Shown: positions 19,465 to 28,555 of the stretch, in pieces
How positions within the stretch are numbered: position 1 is the first letter of the stretch
How the letters are laid out: each line of letters begins with the position of its first letter
Assembly (NCBI RefSeq): GCF_010500615.1
Contig: NZ_JAAGNX010000001.1
Coordinates: 434,001-498,000, forward strand
Direction: 5' to 3'
Origin: Oceanipulchritudo coccoides
Lineage (GTDB): Bacteria > Verrucomicrobiota > Verrucomicrobiia > Opitutales > Oceanipulchritudinaceae
Length of the DNA: 64,000 bases
Notes under the pieces: model-generated
The model's database searches: none
What the model saw: only the letters and a program-made list of their open reading frames with translations
What the model was told of the DNA's origin: nothing
Made by a program: the position numbers and the translations under genes

Positions 19465-19959
19465 ATGGCTAAACCTGAGCAGTGCGGTAACTGTACAAAA
19501 CCGGCAACCATTCACCTGACCCAGATCATCAACAACAAAATCCACAAAGTGGACTTGTGTGAGGATTGTCCTTTCAAGAAAGGGGTAACGGATCCGGAGG
19601 GCTTTTCGCTGGCCGATTTTCTTGTCCAGTCACCAGCCTCCCTGATTTCGGACAAATCCCTCAAGTGTGAGGCCTGCGGATTCAGTCCGGCCGATTTCAA
19701 GAAGACTGGTCGTTTTGGATGCCCTCAGTGCTATGATACTTTCCACGAGATCCTTGAGCCGATGTTATCAAACATGCACAAGGACGTCGTTCATCGCGGC
19801 AAGGTGCCGGAGCGCGCCCTTGCCCGGATGAGCCGCAAGCGGCGCCTGGATCAACTTGAGCGCGATCTTGAGGAATCCATCAAGTCGGAGAACTACGAGG
19901 ATTCAGCGCGGCTGAGAGACCTCATTGCCGAGGCCCGTACAGCCCTGGAAACTACCTGA
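19465..19959 (+). CDS. mcsA: McsA-like zinc-finger protein with UVR motif
   Basis: Adaptor/activator of the McsB protein-arginine kinase in the Clp stress pathway. The 164 residues carry four Cys pairs of the CxxC type (CGNC, CEDC, CEAC, CPQC at about 7-90) that should bind two zinc ions, and a C-terminal UVR motif (LDQLERDLEESIKSENYEDSARLRDLI). This is the layout of Bacillus McsA. The mcsB start follows 4 bases after the stop. Confidence 0.9.
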   Translation: MAKPEQCGNCTKPATIHLTQIINNKIHKVDLCEDCPFKKGVTDPEGFSLADFLVQSPASLISDKSLKCEACGFSPADFKKTGRFGCPQCYDTFHEILEPMLSNMHKDVVHRGKVPERALARMSRKRRLDQLERDLEESIKSENYEDSARLRDLIAEARTALETT

Positions 19960-19963
19960 AGCC

Positions 19964-21070
19964 ATGCTTATCACCCCCTTAATCGAAGCCAAAGCGGAAT
20001 TGACCGATGGAGGATTGGCCCCTGAGCCGATCGTTCTGTCCACGCGTATCCGGTTGGCCCGTAATCTTTCCGGGGAAGCTTTTCCCGGTTGGGGCGATTC
20101 GTCTCAGCGGGTGGACATTTTGGAACGGTGTCTGGACAAATTGTCACGCTTGCCCGCCTTCAAGGATGGAACCTTTCTGCAAATTTCCGACCTTACCGAG
20201 CTCGAAAAGCAGGTGCTCGTGGAGCGCCACCTGGTGAGCCGCGAGCTGATTGAGTCGGAGGACGCCACAGGAGTTTTTATCGCTCCGAGCCAGCAACTGG
20301 CAGTCATGATCAACGAGGAGGATCACCTCCGGTTGCAGTGCATGCGCAGCGGTTTCAACTTCCGAAAGGCTTGGGAGGAGGCCGACGCCACCGACTCGGA
20401 AATGGAGGACCAACTCGATTATGCGTTTTCCGATGAGTACGGGTACCTGACCGCCTGCCCGACCAATGTCGGGACGGGTTTGCGGGCTTCCGCCATGTTG
20501 CATTTGCCCGGTCTGGTGATGTGTCAGCACATGGAAAAAGTGGTTCGGATGGTCAATCAACTGGGCCTTGCTGTGCGGGGCAGCCTCGGGGAGGGAAGCG
20601 AGGCGACAGGGAGCATTTTCCAGATCAGCAATCAGCAGACCCTTGGCGAATCGGAAGATCAGATCATCAAGCGCCTGATCACGATCCTGCATGCGATCAT
20701 TGAGCAGGAAACCAATGCCAGAGGGGTCTTGTTGGAGAATCAATCGACCATGCTGATGGACAAGATTGGCCGAGCCTACGGGATTTTGCGAAATGGGCAC
20801 CTTTTAAGCTCCCAGGAAGCGGTGAATTTGTTGAGTTTAATGCGTCTGGCTGTCGATTTGGGCATTTTTCCAGAAGAAAAACGCGCACACATCGATCGCC
20901 TTTCAATGGAAATTCAGCCCGGTCATGTGCAGTGTTCGGCCAATGCCGACATTGAGCCGGAATTACGGGATCAAATTCGGGCAACAAGAATTAGGGAACA
21001 ATTTGCGTCTTTCCCGACTCTGGACTTTAGTAGGATTCAAATATCCCCCAACCTGAATCAAGAGGATTAA
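19964..21070 (+). CDS. mcsB: Protein arginine kinase McsB
   Basis: Phosphagen-kinase-fold enzyme that phosphorylates arginine residues on proteins and so marks them for ClpC-ClpP. In 368 residues I see STRIRLARNLSGEAFPGW near 27-44, the catalytic-Cys motif LTACPTNVGTGLRASAMLHLPGL near 165-187, and the nucleotide-binding region ARGVLLENQSTMLMDKIGRAYGIL in the last third. The ATG at 19964 is chosen because MLITPLIEAK begins the protein just past the mcsA stop. Protein arginine phosphorylation is best known in Gram-positive bacteria. The direct linkage to mcsA and clpC makes the kinase call firm. Confidence 0.93.
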   Translation: MLITPLIEAKAELTDGGLAPEPIVLSTRIRLARNLSGEAFPGWGDSSQRVDILERCLDKLSRLPAFKDGTFLQISDLTELEKQVLVERHLVSRELIESEDATGVFIAPSQQLAVMINEEDHLRLQCMRSGFNFRKAWEEADATDSEMEDQLDYAFSDEYGYLTACPTNVGTGLRASAMLHLPGLVMCQHMEKVVRMVNQLGLAVRGSLGEGSEATGSIFQISNQQTLGESEDQIIKRLITILHAIIEQETNARGVLLENQSTMLMDKIGRAYGILRNGHLLSSQEAVNLLSLMRLAVDLGIFPEEKRAHIDRLSMEIQPGHVQCSANADIEPELRDQIRATRIREQFASFPTLDFSRIQISPNLNQED

Positions 21071-21071
21071 C

Positions 21072-23561
21072 ATGGAACCCATGAACAATTTTACACCAAG
21101 AGCCCAGCAAGTGCTGGCGCTCGCACGGAAGGAAGCTGACCGCTTTCATCATAACTATGTCGGCACCGAACACCTGCTTCTCGGCCTGATCAATCTGGGC
21201 CAAGGCGTCGCTGTTAATGTTTTGCAGAAGATGGGCTTGGATCTCGACACAGTCAGGACTGCCGTCGAAAAGCAGGTTGGCAAGGGCCCAGCGGCCAAGC
21301 CGATTGGCAATATTTCTTACACACCGCGTGTCAAAAAGGTCCTGGCCCTCGCAGGCAAGGAAGCGAAGTCCTTGAATCACAGCTATGTAGGAACCGAGCA
21401 TATTCTTCTCGGCCTCCTGCGGGAAGGGGACGGCGTAGCGGCCAGAGTCCTGAAAAGCCTGGAAATCGACATTGAGCGCTGCCGTGACGAAATCCTCAGC
21501 GAGCTGGATCCCAATTTTTCTGGTGAGCCTGGCGAGCCATCGGCTGCGGGCCCGGCCATTCCGGGCGGTCCCGAGGACAAACGGGAGCTTAAAACACCTG
21601 CTCTGAAGGCTTTTGGCCGTGATTTAACGGAACTGGCCCGCAACGGTGATCTGGATCCTGTTATCGGGCGAAAGAAGGAAATTCGCCGAGTTGTGCAGGT
21701 CCTTTGCCGTCGGACGAAGAATAATCCTGTCCTCATCGGTGAGGCGGGAGTTGGCAAGACAGCCATTGTCGAGGGCCTCGCCCTTGAGATTGCAAATGGC
21801 ATCGTGCCGGAAATTCTGGCTGAAAAGCGCCTTATCACGCTGGATCTTGCCCTGATGGTTGCAGGAACAAAGTACCGTGGGCAGTTTGAGGAACGGATCA
21901 AGGCCGTCATGGACGAGATTCGCCGGGCCAAGAATGTGATCATTTTCATCGACGAGTTGCATACCATTGTCGGTGCGGGCGCAGCCGAGGGAGCAATGGA
22001 TGCTTCCAATATTTTCAAGCCGTCTCTCAGTCGCGGCGAGTTGCAGTGCATCGGGGCGACGACTCTGGCCGAGTACAGGAAATACATCGAAAAGGATAGC
22101 GCTCTCGATAGGCGTTTCCAGAGCGTCATGGTAGATGCGCCAAGCATCGAGGACTCGTTGGCGATATTGAAGGGGATTGCTCCCAAGTATGAGGAGCACC
22201 ACAAGGTTGAATACACCGATGAGGCACTTGATTCAGCCGTGCACCTTTCTGAACGCTACATCACGTCGCGGTTTCTACCTGACAAGGCGATTGATGTCCT
22301 TGACGAATCGGGTGCCAGAGCCCGGATTAATTCGCTCAACCGGCCTCCCGAAATTGAGGAGATGGCCAAAAAGGTGGAGGAAGTCTGCGCGCTTAAGGAA
22401 GAGTCGATCAGCAAGCAGCAATTTGAAGATGCCGCTAAGTTCCGCGATCAGGAGAAGCAGCTGAGAAATCAGCGTGAGGAAATGATCGACGAGTGGAAAA
22501 AATCCCGTGCGGAGACCAAAATCACTGTTGATGCGGAAGATATGCTCCAGGTTGTCAGTGACTGGACCGGCATTCCTCTCCGGCGCATGGAACAAAAGGA
22601 ATCTGAAAAGCTTCTCAATCTGGAAAAGGAACTGCAGAAGATTGTCGTTGGGCAAGACGAGGCAACGGTGGCCATTGCCAAGGCCCTGCGCCGAAGCCGT
22701 GCCGACTTGAAGGACCCGCGGCGCCCGATCGGCTCGTTCCTCTTTATGGGGCCAACAGGTGTCGGAAAAACCCATCTGGCCAAGACACTGGCAGAATCAA
22801 TCTTCGGTGATCAGGATGCGATCGTGCAAATCGACATGTCCGAATACATGGAGAAGTTTTCGGTCAGCCGCCTGATTGGATCGCCACCGGGATATGTCGG
22901 ATATGATGAAGGCGGGCAGCTCACGGAAACAGTTCGTCGGAAGCCTTATTGCGTCGTCCTTTTTGACGAGATTGAAAAGGCCCATCCGGATGTCGTACAG
23001 ATTCTCCTCCAAGTCCTTGAGGAGGGCCGTCTGACTGACAGCCTGGGACGCACTGTCGATTTCCGGAATACGATCATCATCATGACTTCCAATGTCGGGG
23101 CCCATATCCTCCAGAAAAACCAAGGCCTTGGCTTCGGAATGGATGATGTTGAAGATAACTTTGAGAAGACAAAATCCAAGATCATGGAAGAGGCAAAGCG
23201 CGTCTTCAAACCGGAGTTCCTTAACCGGATCAATTCGATCATCGTTTTCCATCAGCTTCTTCGCCCGCATCTGCGCAAAATTGTCGATATTGAGACACGC
23301 GGAATCATAGGGCGTTTGAATGACCGCAATCTCCCGATGGTCATTTCAGACGACGCGAAGGATTTTCTGATTGAACAAGGATACGATGAGAAGTTCGGGG
23401 CCCGCCCGCTGCGCCGCGCTGTGGAGCAATTCCTTGAGGATCCGCTGGCTGAATCACTGTTGCGCGGGGAACTCAAGGAAGGCGAGACGGTTTACGTCTC
23501 TGTCTCGGAGACGGGCAAGGATCTGCATTTTACGCAAAAGTCACCTGCTGCAGGGGTCTAG
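21072..23561 (+). CDS. clpC: AAA+ unfoldase ClpC (Hsp100)
   Basis: Double-ring ATPase that feeds proteins to ClpP. The 829-residue chain has two Clp_N repeats (about 5-70 and 80-145; [12 protein letters not shown] and [12 protein letters not shown]), AAA1 with Walker [10 protein letters not shown] at 223-231, a middle domain with a UVR-like segment ([19 protein letters not shown]) typical of ClpC, and AAA2 with GPTGVGKTH at about 560-568. Clp_N repeats are also where arginine-phosphorylated substrates dock in the Bacillus protein. AGAGGA sits 6 bases upstream of the ATG, which begins just after the mcsB stop. No ctsR or clpP is in the window. Confidence 0.96.
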   Translation: MEPMNNFTPRAQQVLALARKEADRFHHNYVGTEHLLLGLINLGQGVAVNVLQKMGLDLDTVRTAVEKQVGKGPAAKPIGNISYTPRVKKVLALAGKEAKSLNHSYVGTEHILLGLLREGDGVAARVLKSLEIDIERCRDEILSELDPNFSGEPGEPSAAGPAIPGGPEDKRELKTPALKAFGRDLTELARNGDLDPVIGRKKEIRRVVQVLCRRTKNNPVLIGEAGVGKTAIVEGLALEIANGIVPEILAEKRLITLDLALMVAGTKYRGQFEERIKAVMDEIRRAKNVIIFIDELHTIVGAGAAEGAMDASNIFKPSLSRGELQCIGATTLAEYRKYIEKDSALDRRFQSVMVDAPSIEDSLAILKGIAPKYEEHHKVEYTDEALDSAVHLSERYITSRFLPDKAIDVLDESGARARINSLNRPPEIEEMAKKVEEVCALKEESISKQQFEDAAKFRDQEKQLRNQREEMIDEWKKSRAETKITVDAEDMLQVVSDWTGIPLRRMEQKESEKLLNLEKELQKIVVGQDEATVAIAKALRRSRADLKDPRRPIGSFLFMGPTGVGKTHLAKTLAESIFGDQDAIVQIDMSEYMEKFSVSRLIGSPPGYVGYDEGGQLTETVRRKPYCVVLFDEIEKAHPDVVQILLQVLEEGRLTDSLGRTVDFRNTIIIMTSNVGAHILQKNQGLGFGMDDVEDNFEKTKSKIMEEAKRVFKPEFLNRINSIIVFHQLLRPHLRKIVDIETRGIIGRLNDRNLPMVISDDAKDFLIEQGYDEKFGARPLRRAVEQFLEDPLAESLLRGELKEGETVYVSVSETGKDLHFTQKSPAAGV

Positions 23562-23622
23562 GTCTCCCACAAACTTGAATTGGATTGCCTTTTAGAGCCT
23601 CTTTTCCTACCATTGACGGAGG

Positions 23623-23630
23623 AAAGGAGG
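23623..23630 (+). promoter_or_regulatory. Strong ribosome-binding site fixing the ACT-protein start
   Basis: AAAGGAGG lies 5 bases before the ATG at 23636. It decides the start against an in-frame TTG at 23585 and is the strongest Shine-Dalgarno match I found in the window, in contrast to the several starts with none. Confidence 0.8.
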
Positions 23631-23635
23631 TTTGT

Positions 23636-24055
23636 ATGCACAGTGTCACACATGGCAAGGAGGTCGTTCTCCGTGTCACAAATGATATCGGTATTCTTGG
23701 TGAAGTCTGCAGGCTTGTTTCTGAGCGCGGTATTAGCGTTAAGGCTGTCGCGGGGTCAGTTGAGGAAGGCATTTGCACGTTGCGAATTGTTACGGATGAC
23801 AACTTGAGAACGTGCGATATTCTGCATGAGCATGCCTATAAACCGGTGGAGGAATCTGTCGTCCTGATGGATGTCCTTCACAAGCCGGGGATGCTCAAGA
23901 AACTGGCAAACAGGTTGGGTGCGGAAGGAGTGGATATTCGTCGACTTTACGCATCTGTCAGTGACAAGGATACTGATTGCCTGATCGTGATGCATACGAC
24001 AAACGATGCCAAGGCGTTGATCGCCCTGAGCGAGTTTGTCCCAGAGTATGCCTGA
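23636..24055 (+). CDS. Double ACT-domain protein
   Basis: A 139-residue protein made of two ACT-like modules: residues about 9-65 (VVLRVTNDIGILGEVCRLVSERGISVKAVAGSV) and about 73-135 (VVLMDVLHKPGMLKKLANRLGAEGVDIRRLYASV). ACT modules bind small ligands, often amino acids, and regulate partner enzymes. No catalytic domain is attached, so this is a stand-alone sensor. It lies 74 bases after clpC and ends just before a bidirectional terminator. Partner and ligand are unknown. Confidence 0.85.
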   Translation: MHSVTHGKEVVLRVTNDIGILGEVCRLVSERGISVKAVAGSVEEGICTLRIVTDDNLRTCDILHEHAYKPVEESVVLMDVLHKPGMLKKLANRLGAEGVDIRRLYASVSDKDTDCLIVMHTTNDAKALIALSEFVPEYA

Positions 24056-24098
24056 GAGGAATCAGCGCCGCTCGTCCGGTGCTCTTTTATATGCAAAC

Positions 24099-24126
24099 AG
24101 GCCGGCTTAAACAACCGGCCTTTCTT
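24099..24126. terminator. Bidirectional terminator between converging genes
   Basis: AGGCCGG (24099-24105) pairs with CCGGCCT (24115-24121) around a 9-base loop, followed by TTCTT on the plus strand. It lies between the ACT gene (plus) and the alpha-E gene (minus), so it can end the plus-strand run and the ATP-grasp/transglutaminase operon. The T tract is imperfect on both sides. Confidence 0.65.
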
Positions 24127-24197
24127 GCAGGCATTTGCTCCTCTTTTTGGACTGCCCTCAAAATTGTTTTAACCTCGAAGTAGGGGGAGCTGCGGGC

Positions 24198-25205
24198 TTA
24201 TTGCTGTTGCTGTTGCTGCTGTTCAATTTCCTTCCCGATATCAATCTCGGGCTGGTAGACATAGCATTCAAGAATCGCCTTGTGAAGATCGATCAGCCTG
24301 CTCTGGACACGGTCGATATACTCGTGAAGACCCTCCGAAATGATTTCCTCGATACTTGTGTAGATCATTTCTGACCGGAGCCTGCCACTGAGTTGCTCAG
24401 CCTGGTTTGAAAACTGGCTTTCCGCTGTCAGGGAGATGCTCCGCATGTGGTAATCAAGCGTGCTCAAGCAAAAGCGGATGGAACGGGGAAAGTTAGGGGA
24501 AAGTATCAAGAATTCCGCGACATTCCATGGCTGCACTTCATCAACATACCGGTGATGATATGCCTCAAAGGCGCTGCAAGCCCGGAGGACAGCCATCCAT
24601 TGGGCAATATCGACGGTTCCTCCTATCGAGTCGTTTTCCGGAAGGAGCATGTTGTATTTTATATCGATTATACGGGAGGTCTGGTCAGCACGTTCAATGT
24701 ATTTTCCAACCTGTATGAATTTGTATCCCTGATCGTGAGTGAAGGTGGCGTCGGTCAATCCCTGGAATAGCAGTGAATCGCTTTTTAATTCCTCGTAGAA
24801 TTCATATGCCCCTTGTTCCCAGATACTTTCGGCGTTTCGTTTCCTCAGCTTGTGATAGATGTCGTTGATGACTTCCCACATTTCAGCGGAGATTTGGTCC
24901 CGCACCATGCGGGCATTTTCGCGAGCGCCTATGATGCAGGAGAGGATGGAATTGGGGTTTTCCGGGTTGAAGGTCAGAAATTCGGTAACGGCACGGCTGT
25001 TTGCCGAAGTGTAAAGTTTTTGAAACTGCTCTGTTTCCCCGCTGCTGCTGAGGATTGGTTCCCAGTGACCAGTGAGGGACTCATCATCAAGGCCCTCAAA
25101 ATCCAGCATGAGTTGCAGGTTTACATCGAGAAGGCGGGAAATGTTTTCGGCGCGCTCTACATAGCGGCTCATCCAGTAAAGTGAATCGGCGACTCTTGAT
25201 AGCAT
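24198..25205 (-). CDS. Alpha-E domain protein (DUF403 family) with C-terminal polyglutamine
   Basis: An all-helical protein of about 335 residues. The opening MLSRVADSLYWMSRYVERAENISRLLDVN is diagnostic of the alpha-E (DUF403) family, as are KFIQVGKYIERADQTSRIIDIKY near 170-195 and VLRACSAFEAYHHRY near 215-230. The family has no known catalytic activity. It occurs almost always beside a circularly permuted ATP-grasp enzyme and a transglutaminase, which suggests a scaffold or activator role. I chose the ATG at 25203-25205; an in-frame upstream start would overlap the ATP-grasp gene. The chain ends in seven consecutive Gln codons. It is the last gene of a five-gene operon, 25 bases after the ATP-grasp stop. 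Confidence 0.9.
   Translation of the reverse strand: MLSRVADSLYWMSRYVERAENISRLLDVNLQLMLDFEGLDDESLTGHWEPILSSSGETEQFQKLYTSANSRAVTEFLTFNPENPNSILSCIIGARENARMVRDQISAEMWEVINDIYHKLRKRNAESIWEQGAYEFYEELKSDSLLFQGLTDATFTHDQGYKFIQVGKYIERADQTSRIIDIKYNMLLPENDSIGGTVDIAQWMAVLRACSAFEAYHHRYVDEVQPWNVAEFLILSPNFPRSIRFCLSTLDYHMRSISLTAESQFSNQAEQLSGRLRSEMIYTSIEEIISEGLHEYIDRVQSRLIDLHKAILECYVYQPEIDIGKEIEQQQQQQQ
24201..24221 (-). repeat. CAG/CAA trinucleotide run (7 Gln codons)
   Basis: Seven consecutive CAG or CAA codons end the alpha-E protein directly before its TAA stop. In-frame triplet runs like this can change copy number by slippage without shifting the frame. Confidence 0.9.
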
Positions 25206-25230
25206 AAATAGATTCCGGTTTGATGTTCTT

Positions 25231-26667
25231 TTACTCGTCTCCGGCAAGAACCCATGTGTCCTTGCTTCCTCCGCCCTGGGAGGAATTGACAACAAGAGAT
25301 CCCTTGCGCAGGGCGACCCGGGTCAGCCCACCAGGGACAATGGAGATCTTCTCCCCGTACAAGACATAAGGACGGAAGTCGATGTGCCTTCCCTCAAAGG
25401 CTTCTCCAGCCCAAGTGGGATGACGCGAAAGGCTGATTGTTGGTTGGGCAATGAAATTGCGCGGATCCTCCCGGATCATACCCCTGAATTTTTCAATCTC
25501 TTCCTTTGTGGCGGACGGACCGATTAACATGCCATAGCCACCGGCCTCGTTGGCAGACTTCACGACCAGCTTCTCGAGGTTTTCCATGATGTAAGTCATA
25601 TCCGCTTCCTCTGAGGCAAGGTAGGTTTCCACATTATTGAGGATTGGTTCCTGATCGAGGTAGAATTTAATCATCCGCGGAACAAAATAATAGATCACCT
25701 TGTCGTCGGCGATGCCGGTCCCGATGGAGTTGGCAAGACTGAGGTTGCCAGCCTTGTAGGCATTGACAATGCCGGGCACCCCGAGAAGTGAGTCCGGGCG
25801 GAACACACTTGGATCGAGAAAATCGTCATCAATGCGGCGATAGATGACATCCACCTGATGAAGGCCCTTGGTAGTCCGCATGAACACCTTCGAGTCGCGG
25901 ACTATCAGGTCGCGGCCCTCGACAATTTCCACACCCATCTGACGCGCGAGGAAGCAGTGTTCAAAGTATGCGCTGTTGAATACGCCGGGTGTCAGAATCG
26001 CGACAGTTGGTTTTTCTTTTCCCTCCGGAGCAATGTGGCGCAATACTTTAAGAAGCTCACTGGAATAGTCCTTCACAGGAAGCACCCCCATTCGTGAGAA
26101 AAAGTTCGGAAAGGCCCGTTTGAGTGCCTGTCGGTTTTCCAGCATATAGGAAACGCCAGAAGGGCAGCGGGCATTGTCCTCAAGGACAAGGTATTCACCG
26201 TTCTTTCCCCGGATCAAGTCAGTGCCGCAAATGTGTATGTAAATGTCTTTTGGCACCTTCGAGCCCATGAATTCCCTCCGGAAGTGTTTAGCTCCGAGAA
26301 TATAGGGTGCCGGGATCACTCCCTCCTTGAGAATTCGTTGCTCTCCGTAGATGTCCTTCAGGAATAGGTTGAGCGCAGTGATCCGCTGCTCGAGACCCTT
26401 GACAAGGAACTGCCACTCCGACTGGGGAATAATGCGTGGCATGAGGTCAAATGGGAAAATTCGCTCGGTTCCCTGGTTGTCATCATACACCGTGAAGGTG
26501 ATTCCCTGACGCATGAAAGAAAAATCAACTGCAGTCCGCTTGCGTTCAAATTCCTCCGGGTTCAGCTGCAGGAAGCGCTCCATCAACCGTTGGTAATGCG
26601 GTCTGGGCTTTCCCGGGGCTTCGAACATTTCATCGTAAAATCCCTCCGTTTGGTAATTTTCGAACAA
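25231..26667 (-). CDS. Circularly permuted ATP-grasp protein (type 2)
   Basis: Predicted carboxylate-amine/thiol ligase of the circularly permuted ATP-grasp group (DUF404/DUF407), 478 residues. Family signatures are [15 protein letters not shown] at the start, the N-terminal region around [23 protein letters not shown] (about 74-96), E163-D164-N165 in [15 protein letters not shown] (metal/ATP site), [12 protein letters not shown] near 275, and [18 protein letters not shown] near 365-382. The substrate is unknown. The family has been proposed (Iyer, Aravind and colleagues) to make peptide bonds on small peptides or proteins, in partnership with alpha-E and transglutaminase-like peptidases. All of these partners are in this operon. 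Confidence 0.9.
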   Translation of the reverse strand: MFENYQTEGFYDEMFEAPGKPRPHYQRLMERFLQLNPEEFERKRTAVDFSFMRQGITFTVYDDNQGTERIFPFDLMPRIIPQSEWQFLVKGLEQRITALNLFLKDIYGEQRILKEGVIPAPYILGAKHFRREFMGSKVPKDIYIHICGTDLIRGKNGEYLVLEDNARCPSGVSYMLENRQALKRAFPNFFSRMGVLPVKDYSSELLKVLRHIAPEGKEKPTVAILTPGVFNSAYFEHCFLARQMGVEIVEGRDLIVRDSKVFMRTTKGLHQVDVIYRRIDDDFLDPSVFRPDSLLGVPGIVNAYKAGNLSLANSIGTGIADDKVIYYFVPRMIKFYLDQEPILNNVETYLASEEADMTYIMENLEKLVVKSANEAGGYGMLIGPSATKEEIEKFRGMIREDPRNFIAQPTISLSRHPTWAGEAFEGRHIDFRPYVLYGEKISIVPGGLTRVALRKGSLVVNSSQGGGSKDTWVLAGDE

Positions 26668-26733
26668 GGTAGTCTCCTTTCAGATGGGTGTGAGTAAAGT
26701 GATTGCAGGTTTTACAGCAGGTTGTGTTCCCAA

Positions 26734-27636
26734 TTAAGAAGCTTGAGGCTTTGGTGGCACAGCATCGAGCCTGTTGATTTCCAATTCCACTTCCATTGTC
26801 GAAGAAATTCCGGTATGTACGTGGGAATACGATCCTTGAATGGGGCTTGTCAACTTGGGTTCATTCGCCACGGCACAGGGTATGAAACACGTGTTTTCAA
26901 GAACACCATTGGTGGGGTCAAAGCCCTTCCAGCCTGCTCCAGGGATATAAACCTGCGTCCAGGCATGCATTGACCCCTGTGCAACGTTCTCAATATGGTC
27001 TGCGCCGGACGGTGGATCATACAGATAGCCACTGACAAAACGCGCCGCAAACCCAAGCTGCCGGCAAATTTCAATAAACAGCACACTGAAGTCGCGGCAG
27101 GAGCCCGAACCTTGGGCAAGTGTCTGGTCAGGAGTCTGCACGCCCTCCTCTTCGCGGCGCACATATTGAAACCGCTCCCGGAACCTGCGATTAATTTGAG
27201 TCAGGATTTCAAGAGTGGAATTTGGCATAACTGGAAATTCCTTCCATATCCACGGCAGCACATTTGCGCAGTTTGACGGTGACCCAACTTCGAGATAGGG
27301 GAGAAGGGCCTTTCTCTCATGTGGATTATAGGAAAAGGGGTATCTTTCGGCGTAGGACTCAATAATGAAGTCAAACGGGTTTTGGGTTTGCAGATGGACT
27401 GTCAGGACCGCCTCAACACGGATCTCATCGGATGGTTCAGAGAAATGGGCGACCGCGAGGTGGTTTTCGTATGAGTCGACCATCCAGCGCAGGTTTGCCT
27501 CCGGTTGGATGTGCAATTCAAAGGATTCAATCCTCAAATGGTGTTTTTCGCGGGGGCGCAATAAAATGCGGTGAGGGGTGAATTGGACTGCTTCCGGGTA
27601 GCGGTAGCAGGTCCGATGCTTGATCGATAATATCAT
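26734..27636 (-). CDS. Transglutaminase-like peptidase family protein (first copy)
   Basis: A 300-residue cytoplasmic protein with an N-terminal beta-rich domain (bact_transglu_N type, RTCYRYPEAVQFTPHRILLRPR) and a transglutaminase-like papain fold. The triad is complete: C180 in GSGSCRDFS, H224 in MHAWTQVYIPG, D240 in FDPTNG. There is no signal peptide. Enzymes of this type may hydrolyse or transfer peptide/isopeptide bonds. Its neighbours suggest it works on what the ATP-grasp ligases make. It shares only about the family core with the second copy at 27683-28555, so the duplication is old. The gap to the ATP-grasp gene is 66 bases. Confidence 0.9.
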   Translation of the reverse strand: MILSIKHRTCYRYPEAVQFTPHRILLRPREKHHLRIESFELHIQPEANLRWMVDSYENHLAVAHFSEPSDEIRVEAVLTVHLQTQNPFDFIIESYAERYPFSYNPHERKALLPYLEVGSPSNCANVLPWIWKEFPVMPNSTLEILTQINRRFRERFQYVRREEEGVQTPDQTLAQGSGSCRDFSVLFIEICRQLGFAARFVSGYLYDPPSGADHIENVAQGSMHAWTQVYIPGAGWKGFDPTNGVLENTCFIPCAVANEPKLTSPIQGSYSHVHTGISSTMEVELEINRLDAVPPKPQAS

Positions 27637-27682
27637 TCAATTCCCACAATGTGCGAACTTGAACCAAAGATCAAGGGGCACT

Positions 27683-28555
27683 TCAAGATCTCCCGGTACG
27701 CTGCATGGAGACAATGACCTGGAGTTTCTGGCTGGTCGCGCCCTTGTAGGAACCGCGTAGAGGGGCCACATCATGATAGTCGCGCCCAACGGATATCTTT
27801 ACATGGCGCTCCCCGACTGACTGGTTGTTTGTCGGATCCAGCCCCCACCAGGTGCCATCTGCAAGATGGACCTCAACCCATGCGTGTGAGGCTGCTGCTC
27901 CAATGAGCTCTGCGCCATCCTGTATGGTGGGATCCGTTGGCTCAATATATCCACTCACATAGCGGGCGACCAGTCCATTGGTCCTTAGAATGCTCAGCAT
28001 GAGATGGGCAAAGTCCTGGCATACGCCTCGACTATCCTGAATGATGGTTTCCAAGGGAGTGCTCACATCAGTGACCCCCGGGCAATACTCAAACTCATTG
28101 TAAATCCAGCTGTTGAGATCGAGCAGGCAATCGCGAAGCGGTTTGGATTCACGAAAGAACCGTTTGCCCAGTTCTGCAGGTGCCACTCCGAGAGGAACAG
28201 CAGGTGTGGGCAACCTGTAAAGATAGAGGCTTATCCGGGCGTTTCTTGATAATCGTCTGGCCTGACCGAAGGGAATTTCGGCAATAGAAGCCGGGGCCGG
28301 TCGCGGTATTGTTGTGACTTCCGCCTCCATCCGGACTCGCAATTGCTTGTGTCGAAAAGGCACGGCGAAGCACTCGACCGTATTTCCAAAATAGTCTTGA
28401 TAGCTTTCCACCGGAATGTCTGGTTCAAGGATCAGTTTCCGGTTCTGGATTTTCTGGAATTTTGTATCCACTGGACAAATACGCAATTCCCCAACCGATT
28501 CAGAAGCGGGATTTGCGTATGCGTAAATGGTTTCGTGTGAAATCAGGAATCGCAT
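27683..28555 (-). CDS. Transglutaminase-like peptidase family protein (second copy)
   Basis: A 290-residue paralogue of the neighbouring transglutaminase-like protein. Its N-terminal beta domain begins MRFLISHETIYAYANPASESVGELRICP. The triad is intact: C179 in RGVCQDFA, H224 in ASHAWVEVHL, D240 in GLDPTNN. No signal peptide is present, so it is cytoplasmic. Its ATG overlaps the TGA of the upstream ATP-grasp/alpha-E fusion (TGATG), pointing to coupled translation and a tight functional pair. The substrate is unknown. Confidence 0.9.
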   Translation of the reverse strand: MRFLISHETIYAYANPASESVGELRICPVDTKFQKIQNRKLILEPDIPVESYQDYFGNTVECFAVPFRHKQLRVRMEAEVTTIPRPAPASIAEIPFGQARRLSRNARISLYLYRLPTPAVPLGVAPAELGKRFFRESKPLRDCLLDLNSWIYNEFEYCPGVTDVSTPLETIIQDSRGVCQDFAHLMLSILRTNGLVARYVSGYIEPTDPTIQDGAELIGAAASHAWVEVHLADGTWWGLDPTNNQSVGERHVKISVGRDYHDVAPLRGSYKGATSQKLQVIVSMQRTGRS

